From assembly GCA_963693305.1 (NCBI GenBank), contig OY855906.1, forward strand, positions 2,980,001-3,044,000: a DNA stretch of 64,000 nucleotides. Direction: 5' to 3'. Both the position numbers and the translations under genes were made by a program. The stretch comes from Meandrina meandrites (Eukaryota; Cnidaria; Anthozoa; Scleractinia; Meandrinidae). Below the pieces are notes generated by a model. That model was not told where the DNA came from and did not search any database. It saw nothing but the letters and a program-made list of their open reading frames with translations. Below are positions 34,754-47,500 of this stretch, in pieces. How positions within the stretch are numbered: the first letter of the stretch is position 1; each line of letters begins with the position of its first letter.

Positions 34754-37700
34754 TAAAGGTCAGTATTCTTTTACTCGCTCTTTATTTGAACAATTTTGCT
34801 CCAGTGGGAGGTACAATACATCACATGTAAGCTTTAAATACAGAAATCGGTTATTACGATCATCAGTTACCGTGAATATTTCCCCCAATTTCACTTAATG
34901 TCAAAAGCAATTGAACCGACGAATTCGAATCATGCCTTGCTTTTAGGCTCATGAAAAATCATAATTTTGATCGCTCGGCGAAAACGTTTGGAGGAAGCAT
35001 CGGAGTCGAGTAAGAATTTTATTGGGTACTCCTGCAGTGAGGTCTGGGTAAGATTTCTGCACAGCCCATACATTAATTATGTATGCAGCTATTTCATACC
35101 ATCACTTTAATTACACAAACAGCAATCATGAAAAGAACGAGTCAGTCAGAAAATTGTATGCATAATTAATGTATGGCTGTGCGGAAATCTTGCCTGAGGT
35201 CTGTTAAGCCGAAGTGGTTGTTTTGGTTCACCAGATGTTAAAAATCAGCCAGCTTTTAAAAGCGGTAGCATTGCTCTACAAATATGGGTGGTTGTTTGTG
35301 AAAGGTGGCTGCATACTTAGGGAACAAAGACCTAGGAATAGCTGTATTGGTTGTGTCTTGCAACCACGATTGTTGCTTGCACCACGTGACAAGGCGGCCA
35401 TGTTGGTGGTCAAAACAATAAAAAACTTTTGCGCAGAATTTGCATGATAAAAAGGTTTAGTTCCCAGTGGAGGAAAATGCTTTGTTCTTGTCCCCCAGCA
35501 TGGCTGCCATGACGCCAGTTGTAAGCCAGCAATATGCTTGCACCACCAGTAAAAACCAGGCTTTTAACAGTTTTCAGTATTCAAAAAACAGCTTTGACAC
35601 CAGCACAAGCACATGGATCAAAATTTTAATAGTTTCCCTTGTGCCGGCATTTGCATTATGTTGCATGAAAATTGAAAAAGACATAAGGACAAGGAAATTT
35701 ACGACCGCTAGCCATGTCTAAACAATTATTAAAACACTGGTTCCAGATTTCTCCAATGTCTCAGAGCATTTGAGCCTTGTAACTAGTAAACATTTTCTGC
35801 TTAGGCTTGTGCTGACCTTCATTTTCACTTGCCCTTGTGATTGCAATTTGCAAGTAAAAACCAGGCTTAATCTCAAAGTGGGGTCAAGATTTTCTTGGTC
35901 CCATGAAAACCCTCCCAAAATTCCTTTTAAAGGGTAGTAACCCAGAGGATATGGTGTATAATTGGCAGTATTGCCTACTACTGACACTCCATTGACCTCA
36001 AAAAGAGACTTAATTATCTATATCTTAATCCTCAATTGCAACCTCATGGTCACACAAACAATAGTGGGAGGAGTTAATTCAGTAAAGGGAAGCATTGAAC
36101 CTTTTTGCACAGGACAAAAATAAGTAAATATTGATTTGCCTGGTGTGATTTATTATCACATTTCGTAAATACCTACTTTAGAATAAGTGTTACATGGACT
36201 GTTACTTATTATTTTTCTTAATTTATTATTTGTATGGTAGGCCAACAATTAAGTTACTCAGGACAAGTTAAACCCCGACTAACCACCATCTTACATTTTA
36301 ACCCAAGTGTTCAGCAGTTGCTGGTACAGGTGTTGTAAATGAGAGAAGACGATTGCCTGCAGGAATACTAGGCTTTAATCGACAAATCTCTGTCTATACA
36401 AAACATGGCGGCCAACTGTAACCACAAGGCAACCACAAGGATCGCAGGCTCATACAAGAAAGTTAAACATACTACATGTACGACACAATGAATTATAATG
36501 TAACGCAAAACTCGCAGTGTTCAAGTCATGCAACACTCGCAGTGTTCAAGTGTCTAGAGGGCCTTTTGCAATGTCATTTACCACAACAGAGTTGTATTGT
36601 TGTCATTTAAAAATGTTACTGGCAATTTAAAACTCTCTTACAAAATATCCTTTTGAAAGAATTTCAGTTTGAACTAGCCTGCAAATACAGCCACCTCTCA
36701 TTACGCCCCCGCTACTATGCGTTTGCATTTAAGTAGTGTAGAACAAATTAGAGGCAGCTGTATTCACAGGTTAGACAAGTGCTTGTCAAACAATCATTAA
36801 AGGACTTTTAATTTTTTAAAATGCAGAAATATGTTAAATGAGACAACTTAGTGGGTAGTATCACTTTATAATTATTTTCCGTAAGTGGTTAGTGTTTGCA
36901 TTATGGGTGGGGGGTGTGTGATTAGTGGTTGGTGCTTGGGGGGGGGGCAGGGGTGTTAGAAAAGCTGTTGTGAGGGTGAGTGGATGTGTTATTGAAAAGG
37001 TGTGGTGGTGATATTAAAATTTCAATGTAGGTATTTATGATGAAGACTGTTAACAATTTTTTTAATCTTAAACTTCTTTATATCTAAATCAGTATCAGAC
37101 TTGAGATTCTTTTATTTTGTTATCTTGCAGGGGATTTATTAGATTAATTAACATTCTTTTGTTTCTTGTAGGCATTTGTTACTGTATTGGACCAGAAACA
37201 TCCAATCTTCCTTGCACGTAGCTCAGAGAAATCTTAAATTCTCTTTTCAATTCGCCTGAATGAAACTACACATTTTTTAAGGTTGGCACATTGAATTTTT
37301 ATTGTTTAGCACACTCTATATTTTTCTTGACTAAAATGTAGGAAACAGGGAGCTGGGAGAGGGGGGGGGGGGGGGGGGTGAAAGAAGTTTGGGTCATCCT
37401 CTCCCAGGAAACCGGGCCATCCTCCACCAACAAGAGGGTAAATATGTATTATCTAACAACCGAGGGCTAATGCTAGATAAAATGATTAATATAAATAGGT
37501 TAATAAAAGAGAGCATAGTGCTCTTAGAAATATATCTTCCTTAAGAACTATTCAAGATATATGTTGTTCTTTTTCTTCAATAGGTGACCATGGTGTAGCA
37601 TCCAGACGAGGGGTGTTGTTCTCCTATGTGAGACTTTGTGGTTAGATCTGTGTGTGGTCCAGTGGTGGATCTTGAAACTAGTTGATGTGGCTGATATTTG

Positions 37701-38092
37701 ATGCCTTGTCTCTCGAGTTTATTTAATTTACATGTAACTGCTGGTTGCAATCTCCTGGTCTATTAGTAAAATAGTTCCAAGATTGTGATATGAGGCATAA
37801 ATATCTTGATCATGTATGTACTTATTTTGATGTGTTATTAAATTTGAAAATTATTTAACATTTGCATTCTCTTTTTTTAACACACTACCTTTTGTTTTTC
37901 TTCCTGTACAAAATAATTTTATATCCCATTTTTACTCAACAATAAATTTAATTTCCAGTATCATTTACTATTCTAGACTTTCCAAGGGAAATCTGAAGAT
38001 AACTCCATTGAAACTTTGACAAATTTAAATCTCGACATGTTTGTACTTTATTATTTAATTTTTGCCCTTTTTCAGGCAAAAAACATATTATT
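34754..38092. other. Interior of the hAT-like element, no gene seen
   Basis: 3.3 kb between the long TIRs. Open frames are at most 89 codons and show no transposase motif. It includes G-rich tracts near 36905-36950 and 37362-37380 and one nested 148-bp MITE. Confidence 0.55.
35047..35194. mobile_element. 148-bp MITE with 9-bp target duplication
   Basis: TIRs GGTAAGATTTCTGCACAGCC and the reverse complement of GGCAAGATTTCCGCACAGCC. The element is flanked by exact TGAGGTCTG duplications (35038-35046 and 35195-35203). A 9-bp duplication points to the Mutator-like superfamily. It inserted inside the hAT-like interior. Confidence 0.8.
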
Positions 38093-38912
38093 ATAACACA
38101 CAGCTTGTGTGATGTCTTTTCCAGTTCACGTGCGCACTAGTTTATAGAAAAAGAACGCGCGCGGCCGGCCTCCAGTGATGCCGACCTCTCAAACTTCAAG
38201 ACCTGTGATAAGTATATCGCCGAGGTAGACACTACAAACTAAAACCACGAGTAATTCATCTATAGCTTAGTAAACAGAATAGGCTATTTCACTTAACGTT
38301 TTCCGTGCATTAGCTATCGCTAGGTCCAAAAGTTGGAACGACACGTGTTTTGTGAGTGTGAAATTATCCGCCATGACACAGCACTTTGCTCCCCGCAGGT
38401 CTCAGTCATTTTCCTTCAAACTTCCCTTAAACTGCATCTGATATCAAAATTTTTCCTGCAATGGTCAAAGCAATCTATCTGCAACGTGTCGCTGTTCCAC
38501 AGTACAAAATCACAAGAACTGTCAGTTCAGAAACACGAAGACAACATGCCTGCTACAAACTTCTTTTCGACGTCTTTCAAAGATGACTCGCTCGAAATTT
38601 TAACTTCAAGGCTTGTGATACGACATTCCAGCCATAGCCACTGCAAACTACAACCACCAGTGTTTGATCCGTGGTGTTGTAAACAGAATAGGCTATTTAA
38701 ATAATCACTTTTGCTACATCCGTGATTGCTAGATCCAAAAGTTGTCATGTCAATTATTTGGAGTAAGCGAAATTTTCCGCCGTGACACAAAAGTACACCG
38801 TCGTTATTTGCCATCAATTTTGTAGTAAAGCTATTTCTTTTACCGACATCTGTCCACAAATAGTCGAGGCAATGTCCCTACAACCTCCCTCGACTGCACA
38901 GACCAAAATTAT

Positions 38913-41900
38913 AGCGGAGCTCCAGCGCGCGAAGCGCGCCAGCGGAGCACCATGGGTAAGAAAATTTGGTAAACCACCAAGCCGAGAAAATTTGGTAATC
39001 ACGTGACCGTACGTCCGTCCGTCCGTCCGTCCGTACAGACTCTGGGGGAGGGGGAGGGGAGTCACAGAACAATTACCGCTTTGGTTACTGTTAAATCTTT
39101 GATATTGAACTTCCATGTCATAGTCAATTGACAGCTGTCAAAACAAGGTATCCGCTGACCAGTATCACATGACCATATCGCGGGCTCAGGCGTAGAGCTA
39201 ATCGATGGGACGTCTTTTTTGGACCGCTGACCAGGTAATGGTTTTCCAATTGATCGCGGGCTCAAGTTCTCAGTTTTTACTTAGCCTGGCATCGCGTAAA
39301 TTCAGATTTAAATAAAGGGCAAGGTAAATAACCCACAAGCTCTGCTTTTAGGCTTAGCTAAATCTATTTTAGAAATACAGTATTTAGTTTAGTTTTTTTC
39401 ACATGTTAAATAAATGATCTGGACATTTCATTTCAACTTAAACGAAGCGATTGTTCGAAAAGGCGGTAAATCTTTGGTACGCTGTTCACCTTTAAAGCTG
39501 AATGAAAGATGCGAAGAAAGCTGCTGGCGAACATCAATTTTCGCGAGTATTTCTCGCTTTATTTACTCATGCGCATCATGGAAACTTATGCCAAATGATT
39601 TAGGACAACCTCTTAACGGGAAGATCCGAAATAATTGCCGATTTGAACATGATATACTGGATAACAAGTCAAAAAGAGCGCGATGTCCAGGGTTCGACCT
39701 GCGGCTGAGCAAGGCTGAATATCACTGAATTGAGCTCAAACAAAAGTGAATTCAGAGCCGATCAAGTTCACTGAAGTGAAGGATAAAAGACTGTTAAAGG
39801 CTACACCGATGGAAAGGAAGAAATTGTTGTTCGGTGATAATTCATATAATGAATATGTCGCTGGTGTTGGACTAAGCTTGCAACGAGACTGCCGTGTTCG
39901 TGTCCGATATTATTGGGCTGGTTTGAAAGCTTTGCCCTACAGAATTTATAAGCCTTCTTCAATAATGAGGTAACAAACGTAAATGTATGCACTAAGCATA
40001 AGCCTAATTTTATATTGAGAGAATTTATATATTTCATTAATGAATGAATTTGAAGTTGTGTAGGTTTTCAGATCTTCACGTAAATATTTATCAAGCCTGT
40101 TCATGTTTGTACATTTTACACATTTATTTTGTTTAGTAAATATTTTGTTTAGACTAATTATTTTCAGTTTTAGTTAGTGGAGTTAACTGTGATGTTCATT
40201 ATTGGATTTTGAAAACAAATTATTTAGCTTCACAGATCAAAATCACGATTTCGGCTCGCTTGCATTTGTTTTGTTTCTCTTATCTCTGCTTATTAGTGAG
40301 TGTGTTGAATTTGCCGGTTTTGTTTCGAGTTACCTGTGCTAGGCTGAGTGGGTTCAGACTTAACCTACCGCATATTTACTTACCAGAAATGAAGAAAATT
40401 CATTCAGTTCTCTACATAAAATTCTCTTAGGCATTTTAATAGCAACGCGTACGATGAAACAGAATTAGTAAATCATGCAACCAAACCGCAACGAAAAGGA
40501 AGACAGTTCAAAACAGTCAAAACAACATTGTAAGCTTATTCTAAGTTAGCGTGCACCAGTTTCCAAATCACAAACTGCCACAATTCTTACACAAAAACTG
40601 CTTTAAAATGACTTACATAACCGGCACCATCAATTTGCAGAGTTTGTTTTGCCGCCGTGATTTTCTCAGTTTGCCGTGCCGTGAGTTCATTTTGTGTACT
40701 GTGTTAAGGTGGCTTACTACAGTTTTGAGGGATAAAATTGCCCAACTTTGAACTTTTTTGTTAAATGCTCAAAAATGTTTTTCCCTGTCTCTAATTACTG
40801 TTTGTTACAGTATACAACCATCATATGCGACATTCCAACCATATAGGTGTTAAAGATAGCCAAAATAAGCAAACCGAGTGCTTAAGAGGGGACTGGGCAC
40901 TAGCAGTTTCCATAGCGTTTTACTCAAAATCTACCCGTATGACCCTACCTCAAAATTTCATAAATTAAAAATTACCTTTGATTGAACACTCATGCAAAAA
41001 TAAACAAAAATCTGTAAGATAGATTTTTCGCAAAATAGGAAAATGTCGTATTTTCGCTATTTTAAAAATAGCTCGAAATCGGTCTTACAGATTTTTCTTA
41101 AATTTTGGCCGCGGACGTGTTTCAACCCTATGAATAATTTGTGAAAATTTCATTATGGGTCGTACGGTAGGTTTTTGAGTAATTTGATGTCAAAAAAAAG
41201 TTTGCACAACCTCCGACAGGATCCGAATTGCGTATGCCTTTTCATTTAGCGCGCGCTCGTGTGACGCAATTAGTCTAAATGCATCGCATGCGATAAAGAA
41301 AGACAAAATTAGAACTCCTCTACCCGGCTATTTATCAACCTTCCTGGTCTTAACTCTTTTTAGTCCTTGGTAATAAAACATTTCTGAAAGTATTTGGAAA
41401 TTTCAATTTGGTTTAACGTGATTTAAGTGCTGAAACTTGTTTGTGCTTTTTTAGAGTTGCTCGCGTAATTTTTATCCGCGCGAGCAATATTGACGATAGG
41501 CAGAAAATCGTAGCGCGCGCTCTTGAGTCTCTTAAATACTGTAGTAAGCCACCTTAAGCAGCGAGTTCACTTTGTTTTCTGTTTTTGCCTTGAGTTGATT
41601 TTCTTGCTCTGATGGTTTTGTAGTAATAAAAACAAGGTCAAGGTTCTTTTTACATTGAATAACTCATAGAGGTCCTAGAGGTGTATTACGAATTAGTGTA
41701 CAGTAAACGTTGTAAAAAGTTTGACTAAGATTTGTTTTGCACCTACGTGCATACGTGAGGAACCCAATAAAGTGCACTCGTCAATTTCAATTTTAGAACC
41801 TGTCACTAAAGGCAGGAAAATTTATACGGGTTAACCACGAAATATATTGACGTCGCTTTCGTCAACAAAATCATGAGAGGTTTTTTGTACCTATATGGGC

Positions 41901-44298
41901 CACCGTATAAGCTAAGAAATATAGTGTGGTTTCTTATTTGGTAACACTGTAATTTACTCGAGCAAAAAAAAGATAAATGCATGGGAGCTCCGCTTTTAGG
42001 CCTGCCTAAATATATATATTAGCGGAGCTCCAGCGCGCGAAGCGCGCCAGCGGAGCACCATGGGTAAGAAAATTTGGTAAACCACCAAGCCGAGAAAATT
42101 TGGTAATCACGTGACCGTACGTCCGTCCGTCCGTCCGTCCGTACAGACTCTGGGGGAGGGGGAGGGGGAGGGGGAGGGGAGTCACAGGACAATTACCGCT
42201 TTGGTTACTGTTAAATCTTTGATATTGAACTTCCATGTCATAGTCAATTGACAGCTGTCAAAACAAGGTATCCGCTGACCAGTATCACATGACCATATCG
42301 CGGGCTCAGGTTTAGAGCTAATCGAGGTGACGTCGTTTTTGGAAGTTGACCGCTGACCAGGTAATGGTTTTCCAGTTGATCGCGGGCTCAAGTACCCAGT
42401 TTTTACTTAGCCTCACTTAGCCTGAGAATTTTATCATCAGATTTAAATAAAGGGCAAGGTAAATAACCCACAAGCTCTGCTTTTAGGCTTGGCTTAATCT
42501 ATTTTAGATATATTTAGTTAAGTTTTTTTCTCATGTTGAATAAATGATCTGGACATTTCATTTCAACTTAAGGGAAGCGATTGTACGAAAAGGCGGCAAA
42601 TCTTTGGTACGCTGTTCACCTTTGAAGCTGAATGAAAGATGCGAAGAAAGCTGCTGGCGAACATCAATTTTCGTGAGCATTTCTCGCTATATTTACTCAT
42701 GTACATCATGGAAACTTATGCCAAATGATTTAGGACAACCTCTTAACGGGAAGATCCGAAATAATTGCCGATTTGAACATGGTATACTGGATAACAAGTC
42801 AAAAAGAGCGCGATGTCCAGGGTTCGACCTGCGGCTGAGCAAGGCTGAATATCACTGAATTGAGCTCAAACAAAAGTGAATTCAGAGCCGATCAAGTTCA
42901 CTGAAGTGAAGGATAAAAGACTGTTAAAGGCTACACCGATGGAAAGAAAGAAATTGTTGTTCGGTGATAATTCATATAATGAATATGTCGCTGGTGTTGG
43001 ACTAAGCTTGCAACGAGACTGCCGTGTTCGTGTCCGATATTTATATTGGGCTGGTTTGAAAACTTTGCCATGCAGAATTTATAAGCCTTCTTCAATAATG
43101 AGGTAACAAACGTAAATGTATGCACTAAGCATAAGCCTAATTTTATATTGAGAGAATTATACTTCATTAATGAATGAATTTGAAGTTCTGTCGGTTTTCA
43201 GATCTTCACGTAAATATTTATCAAGCCTGCATGTTCATGTTTATACATTTTACACATTAATTTTGTTTAGTAAATATTTTGTTTAGACTAATTATTTTTA
43301 GTTTTAGTTAGTGGAGTTAACTGTGATGTTCATTATTGGATTTTGAAAACAAATTATGTAGCTTCACGGATCAAAATCACGATTTCGGCTCGCTTGCATT
43401 TGTTTTGTTTCTCTTATCTCTGCTTATTAGTGAGTGTCTTGAATTTGCCGGTTTCGTTGCGAGTTACCTGTGCTAGGCTGAGTGGGTTCAGACTTAACCT
43501 ACCGCATATTTACTTACCAGAAATGAAGAAAATTCATTCAGTTGTCTACATAAAATTCTCTTAGGCATTTTAATAGCAACGCGTACGATAAAACAGAATT
43601 AGTAAATCATGCAACCAAACCGCAACGAAAAGACAGTTCAAAACAGTCAAAACAACATTGTAAGCTTATTCTAAGTTAGCGTGCACCAGTTTCCAAATCA
43701 CAAACTGCCACAATTCTTACACAAAAACTGCTTTAAAATGACTTACATAACCGGCACCATCAATTTGCAGAGTTTGTTTTGCCGCCGTGATTTTCTCAGT
43801 TTGCCGTGGCGTGAGTTCATTTTGTTTACTATGTGTTAAGCAGCGAGTTCACTTTGTTTTCTGTTTTGGCCTTGAGTTGATTTTCTTGCTCTGATAGTTT
43901 TGTAGTAATAAAAACAAGGTCAAGGTTCTTTTTACATTGAATAACTCATAGAGGTCCTAGAGGTGTATAACGAATTAGTGTACAGTAAACGTTGTAAAAA
44001 GTTTTACTAAGATTTGTTTTGCGCCTACGTGCATACGTGAGGAACCCAATAAAGTGCACTCGTCAATTTCAATTTTAGAACCTGCCACTAAAGGCAGGAA
44101 AATTCAGACGGGTCAATCACGAAATATATTGACGTCGCTTTCGTCAACAAAATCATGAGAGGTTTTTTGTACCTATATGGGCCACGGTGTAAGCTTAAAA
44201 ATATAGTGTGGTTTCTTATTTGGTAACACTGTAATTTACTCGAGCAAAAAAATGATAAATGGGAGCTCCGCTTTTAGGCCTGCCTAAATGTATATATT
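38913..44298 (+). mobile_element. Two head-to-tail copies of a Helentron/HINE-like element
   Basis: Unit 1 is 38913-42020 and unit 2 is 42021-44298 (2.28 kb). Without its internal TTAA insertion unit 1 is about 2.26 kb. Both start AGCGGAGCTCCAGCGCGCGA, carry a (GTCC)n microsatellite, and end with GGGAGCTCCGC plus a short TATATATT tail. GCGGAGCTCC is thus inverted at the two ends. The block interrupts the right hAT arm between T and A with no target duplication: the left arm gives the intact site CAAAATTATACGAGG. Tandem units, no target duplication, subterminal inverted repeats and a microsatellite are reported for Helentron-associated elements. No Rep/helicase is encoded. The shared ORFs (104 and 75-76 codons) show amino-acid-changing differences and are not supported as genes. 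Confidence 0.65.
40708..41553. mobile_element. TTAA-duplicating DNA transposon inside tandem unit 1
   Basis: 846 bp with TIRs GGTGGCTTACTACAGT and ACTGTAGTAAGCCACC, flanked by TTAA (40704-40707 and 41554-41557). Unit 2 has the intact site TGTGTTAAGCAGCGAGTTC at about 43833, so insertion followed the tandem duplication. It is related at its ends to the element at 10367-11161. No ORF of note. Confidence 0.9.
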
Positions 44299-44477
44299 AC
44301 GAGGCTGTCCACTCCAAAAAAACCAAACAAACACGTCTGCTTGAAAATTATTTTCGACGATTCGCGGAGACGAGGTGCTCGACATTTTTGGCCATTTTTG
44401 ACCGGATGTGACGTCAAATTACCGGCGATGATGGTAACACGAAAAATCCACGAGTCTTTGGACCCCCTGGTCCGTCC

Positions 44478-44568
44478 CTTCTTATCTCGGGGTGCCTGGC
44501 CTCGCCTTGCCTCGCCTCCCCTTGAATTGTTGGACGATTAGCTCTGGGTCCGAGTTGGGAACTCCAAT
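44478..44568 (+). promoter_or_regulatory. Short 5' leader/promoter region of WDCP
   Basis: Only about 91 bp separate the hAT-like target duplication from the WDCP start codon. It contains a CT-rich stretch with repeated CCTCGCCTTGCC-like words. The core promoter or 5' UTR must lie here or reach into the transposon arm. No TATA box is evident. Confidence 0.4.
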
Positions 44569-47500
44569 ATGGCGGCAAACTTGGAGCTTGGAAGCTGCAA
44601 GTTGCTGAGATCAAACATCAATTCTTTGCACCAAAGCCTTCAAATTTTTGACAAAAATGTTGAAAATGTGCGGTCAGGTGAGCTTGTCTGGACTGATGGA
44701 GAAAGTGTTTGGCTGTCGCCCGTATATTTCAGGTCCAAATACAGAGAAACGACTTGCATTGCAAAGGAGCGTTGTTTAGTTGGAGAGTTTGGAAGCTTTG
44801 TTTTAGGAATCGCATGCAGTGCGTTGACGAGAGGATCCAATGGATATTATATTACTGTTGTTTTGAAAGAAAAAGTCGTGGTTTTGTGGAGGAAAATTGG
44901 AGAAGCCGTGGTTAAGCTTGTGAAGGAGTACTTTACAGAATGTTTGCCTGAAGGTTGTGCATGGAACCCGGCTGTTCCATTGTTAGCTGTTTTGTCAAAA
45001 ACATCAGCTGTGTTATTACGTTTTTCAGAGGAATTTGAGTGTGATACGATTTCAATACAAACTTCCCACCGGTGAGTGGTAACGTATGTATGCTATTTGA
45101 AATGTACTACAGTACAGTATCAAGTTGTAGATAACACTTTCCGTATTAATCAAATGCAAGGAAGTGAAGGGGTGTTGGGGTGGGTGAGGAGCGGGGGGGG
45201 GGGGGGGGGGGGTGAGGGTGGTAGCAGTGGAGGAGAGAGGTGCAGATGTGAGGCATTTGATATCTCTTGTCAAAATAGCCAGACATACAAATTTAAGTTA
45301 TGTCTGTTAATGTTGCAAATTAATGTAATATTTTTTGTGGTGGCTTTACACACATTTTTGCAGGCCTGATACACCCCGACTTAACTAATCGAACCAAATC
45401 GAACGTTCAACTAATTGAACTCAATCAAACTTAATCACGCGATTAGGTTTGATTCAGTTCGGTAATTGAACACAATCAAACTCTCACAAAAAATTTTGAG
45501 TAATCGAGCCAATTCCTTCAATAAAGTTTGATTAAGTTCGAGTAGCGAACAGTTTGATTAGTAATGTCGGGATACACATGAGTAAAATTTGGGGGGAGGG
45601 GAGGGGAAGTGCAACCAGGAAGTTTTACCCCATATCTATAAAATGATTGGACAGGGTTCATATGCATCTTGAAAACCCTTGAATTTCAGGGGTCCTGTTT
45701 CAAGGCCTTGAAAGTACTTTTATTTTGCTTACAAGAAATGTTCTGATCCATCAAACCCTGATCCATATGAATGTTTTCCAAAACAAACGAGACGTAGGTC
45801 CTTCATCAACAGTGTAACCAGTTTTAATCACAGTAAAATTTTGCGGTGAAAAGAGAAAGCGTTTTCACTGGCGACATGATTATACAATCTCTCAACAAAC
45901 ACATGGAGCGTTCTATCCTATAATACTCTAGAAATACAATGCTCAGTTGTTTATGTAACGCAAGATGCGTAACTCGGGTGACAGAACAAGAATTTTGGTC
46001 CTTAAAAGTCTAAGTTTGAATTTTAAGCTTTTGCTTAAAAGTGTAAGCTCTAAAATGAAATGGTCAAAAAGTATGTGTATCAGTCATTGATAGTGAATCG
46101 ACTGCCAGAACTCTTTAAATTAAGTACTAAGCATTAGTGAACCATATGAAACTGAAAGGCAAGAAACATCAAGTCTAATAAAAATATCCATACCCACCCC
46201 ATGGAAGGTCAATGGCAATTCCAAAGGGGTGGGGGTCTCAAAGGCCAAAATTTTAAAAGGAAAGTATGGGGCTTAAGTGGAAATTCCACAGGGGTGGGAG
46301 GGTTTAAACCAAAAACCTTCTGTGGGAGGGATATGGATACTTTTTACGACTGTTTTTGCGTATGCAAAATGGGAGTTATGGAAGGGGTGACGATTTCATA
46401 GTTAATTATTATTTGAAGCCATCCTTCCTTCACTCCTTCAGTCGATCATCTGTAAACAAAAGGCCGTTGACAGATGGTTGGCAGACCTACATGTAACGCC
46501 ACTCTCAGTTTGATGTTGCGGTTTATTAAGACCGATGACAGACCACTGTACTTTACGCCCTAATGGTTTTGTTTTGATGGGTATGTGATGATAATTTGAA
46601 AATCGATTGTGAACATATTTTGTTTTTATTTTACCTTAAATCAGGTGTATGTTGTTTCTGCCCTATTGAAAAATCAACATCTGGAATTTTCTTAAGTTTG
46701 CATGTGACGGTGAAAGCGAAATTGAAAGCGAAGTTTGTGTAATCGCTAGCTGACAGAAGATTATCAGTGTCACACGACAAAGGTCAACCTAGCCGATTTC
46801 AAAATAAATTTTATGCGACGCTTAATCTTCACAGCAATCAAAGAATGCAAGATAAAACCTAGCGATATCATGCTCATGGTACTATCAAAACACATTCCGG
46901 AAATTGAACGTTAATCGTAAACTCTGTACAAAACGCACGCAACAAAAGACAAAAAAAAAAGAATCAGATAGTTTCTCTCATAGTCATTTCACAGCGACAA
47001 CCTAAATCAACGGACTTCAAACAACTTTTATAAGCCTCGGAGTTAAGAAGTACCCTTGCTGAGTTTTATAACCCACAACAGATAAATGTTCATCGCATGC
47101 AAGCAAAATCATCAGCACAGGTCGCAGCGGAGAACACTTGAGTTTCAACGACGAGATAAAATCTGGAGCGAGATTTATTCCTAGCAGAAGACTACCTATC
47201 CCAAAAGCCAGAGGACCCTACCGCAAGAGGGGTACCTTTCACAGTACAAGCAACCAAAGCAGCGGTCGCAGAAGACAGGCAAAGTCATATTTTAAAAGCA
47301 TATTAAAATAAAAGACGATGTGCGGATAGTTAAAAGTGATCATATGTTTTCAAACACGAATAGAAAAATACATAGAAGAAAACAACTTGCCCCCAAAGTT
47401 ATCCAGATATACATGCAATCGAATTCCACCAAAAAGTCGTTCCACGTACCATTGAGTTCACCACAAAAATCAGAATTATCAGTGTCACGCGACAAAGGTT

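Larger units (their letters stand above)
33734..44469. mobile_element. Long-TIR hAT-like element carrying nested insertions
   Basis: The left end CAGGGG... and right end ...CCCCCTG are flanked by an exact 8-bp duplication, GTCCGTCC (33726-33733 and 44470-44477). This is the hAT signature. The left arm (about 33734-34753) is an inverted copy of the right arm (about 38093-38912 continuing at 44299-44469), so each TIR is about 1 kb. Removing the nested block 38913-44298 leaves an element of about 5.35 kb. Arm ORFs of 110-123 codons are shared but differ mostly by amino-acid changes, so they are not coding. No hAT transposase is visible in the 3.3 kb interior, so the element is non-autonomous. 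Confidence 0.85.

Noticed and set aside
39414..39973. Two conserved open frames in each tandem rolling-circle-like unit (also at 42544-43106)
   Set aside because: Shared because the units are duplicates. Substitutions between them are mainly nonsynonymous, and they match no Rep or helicase motif.
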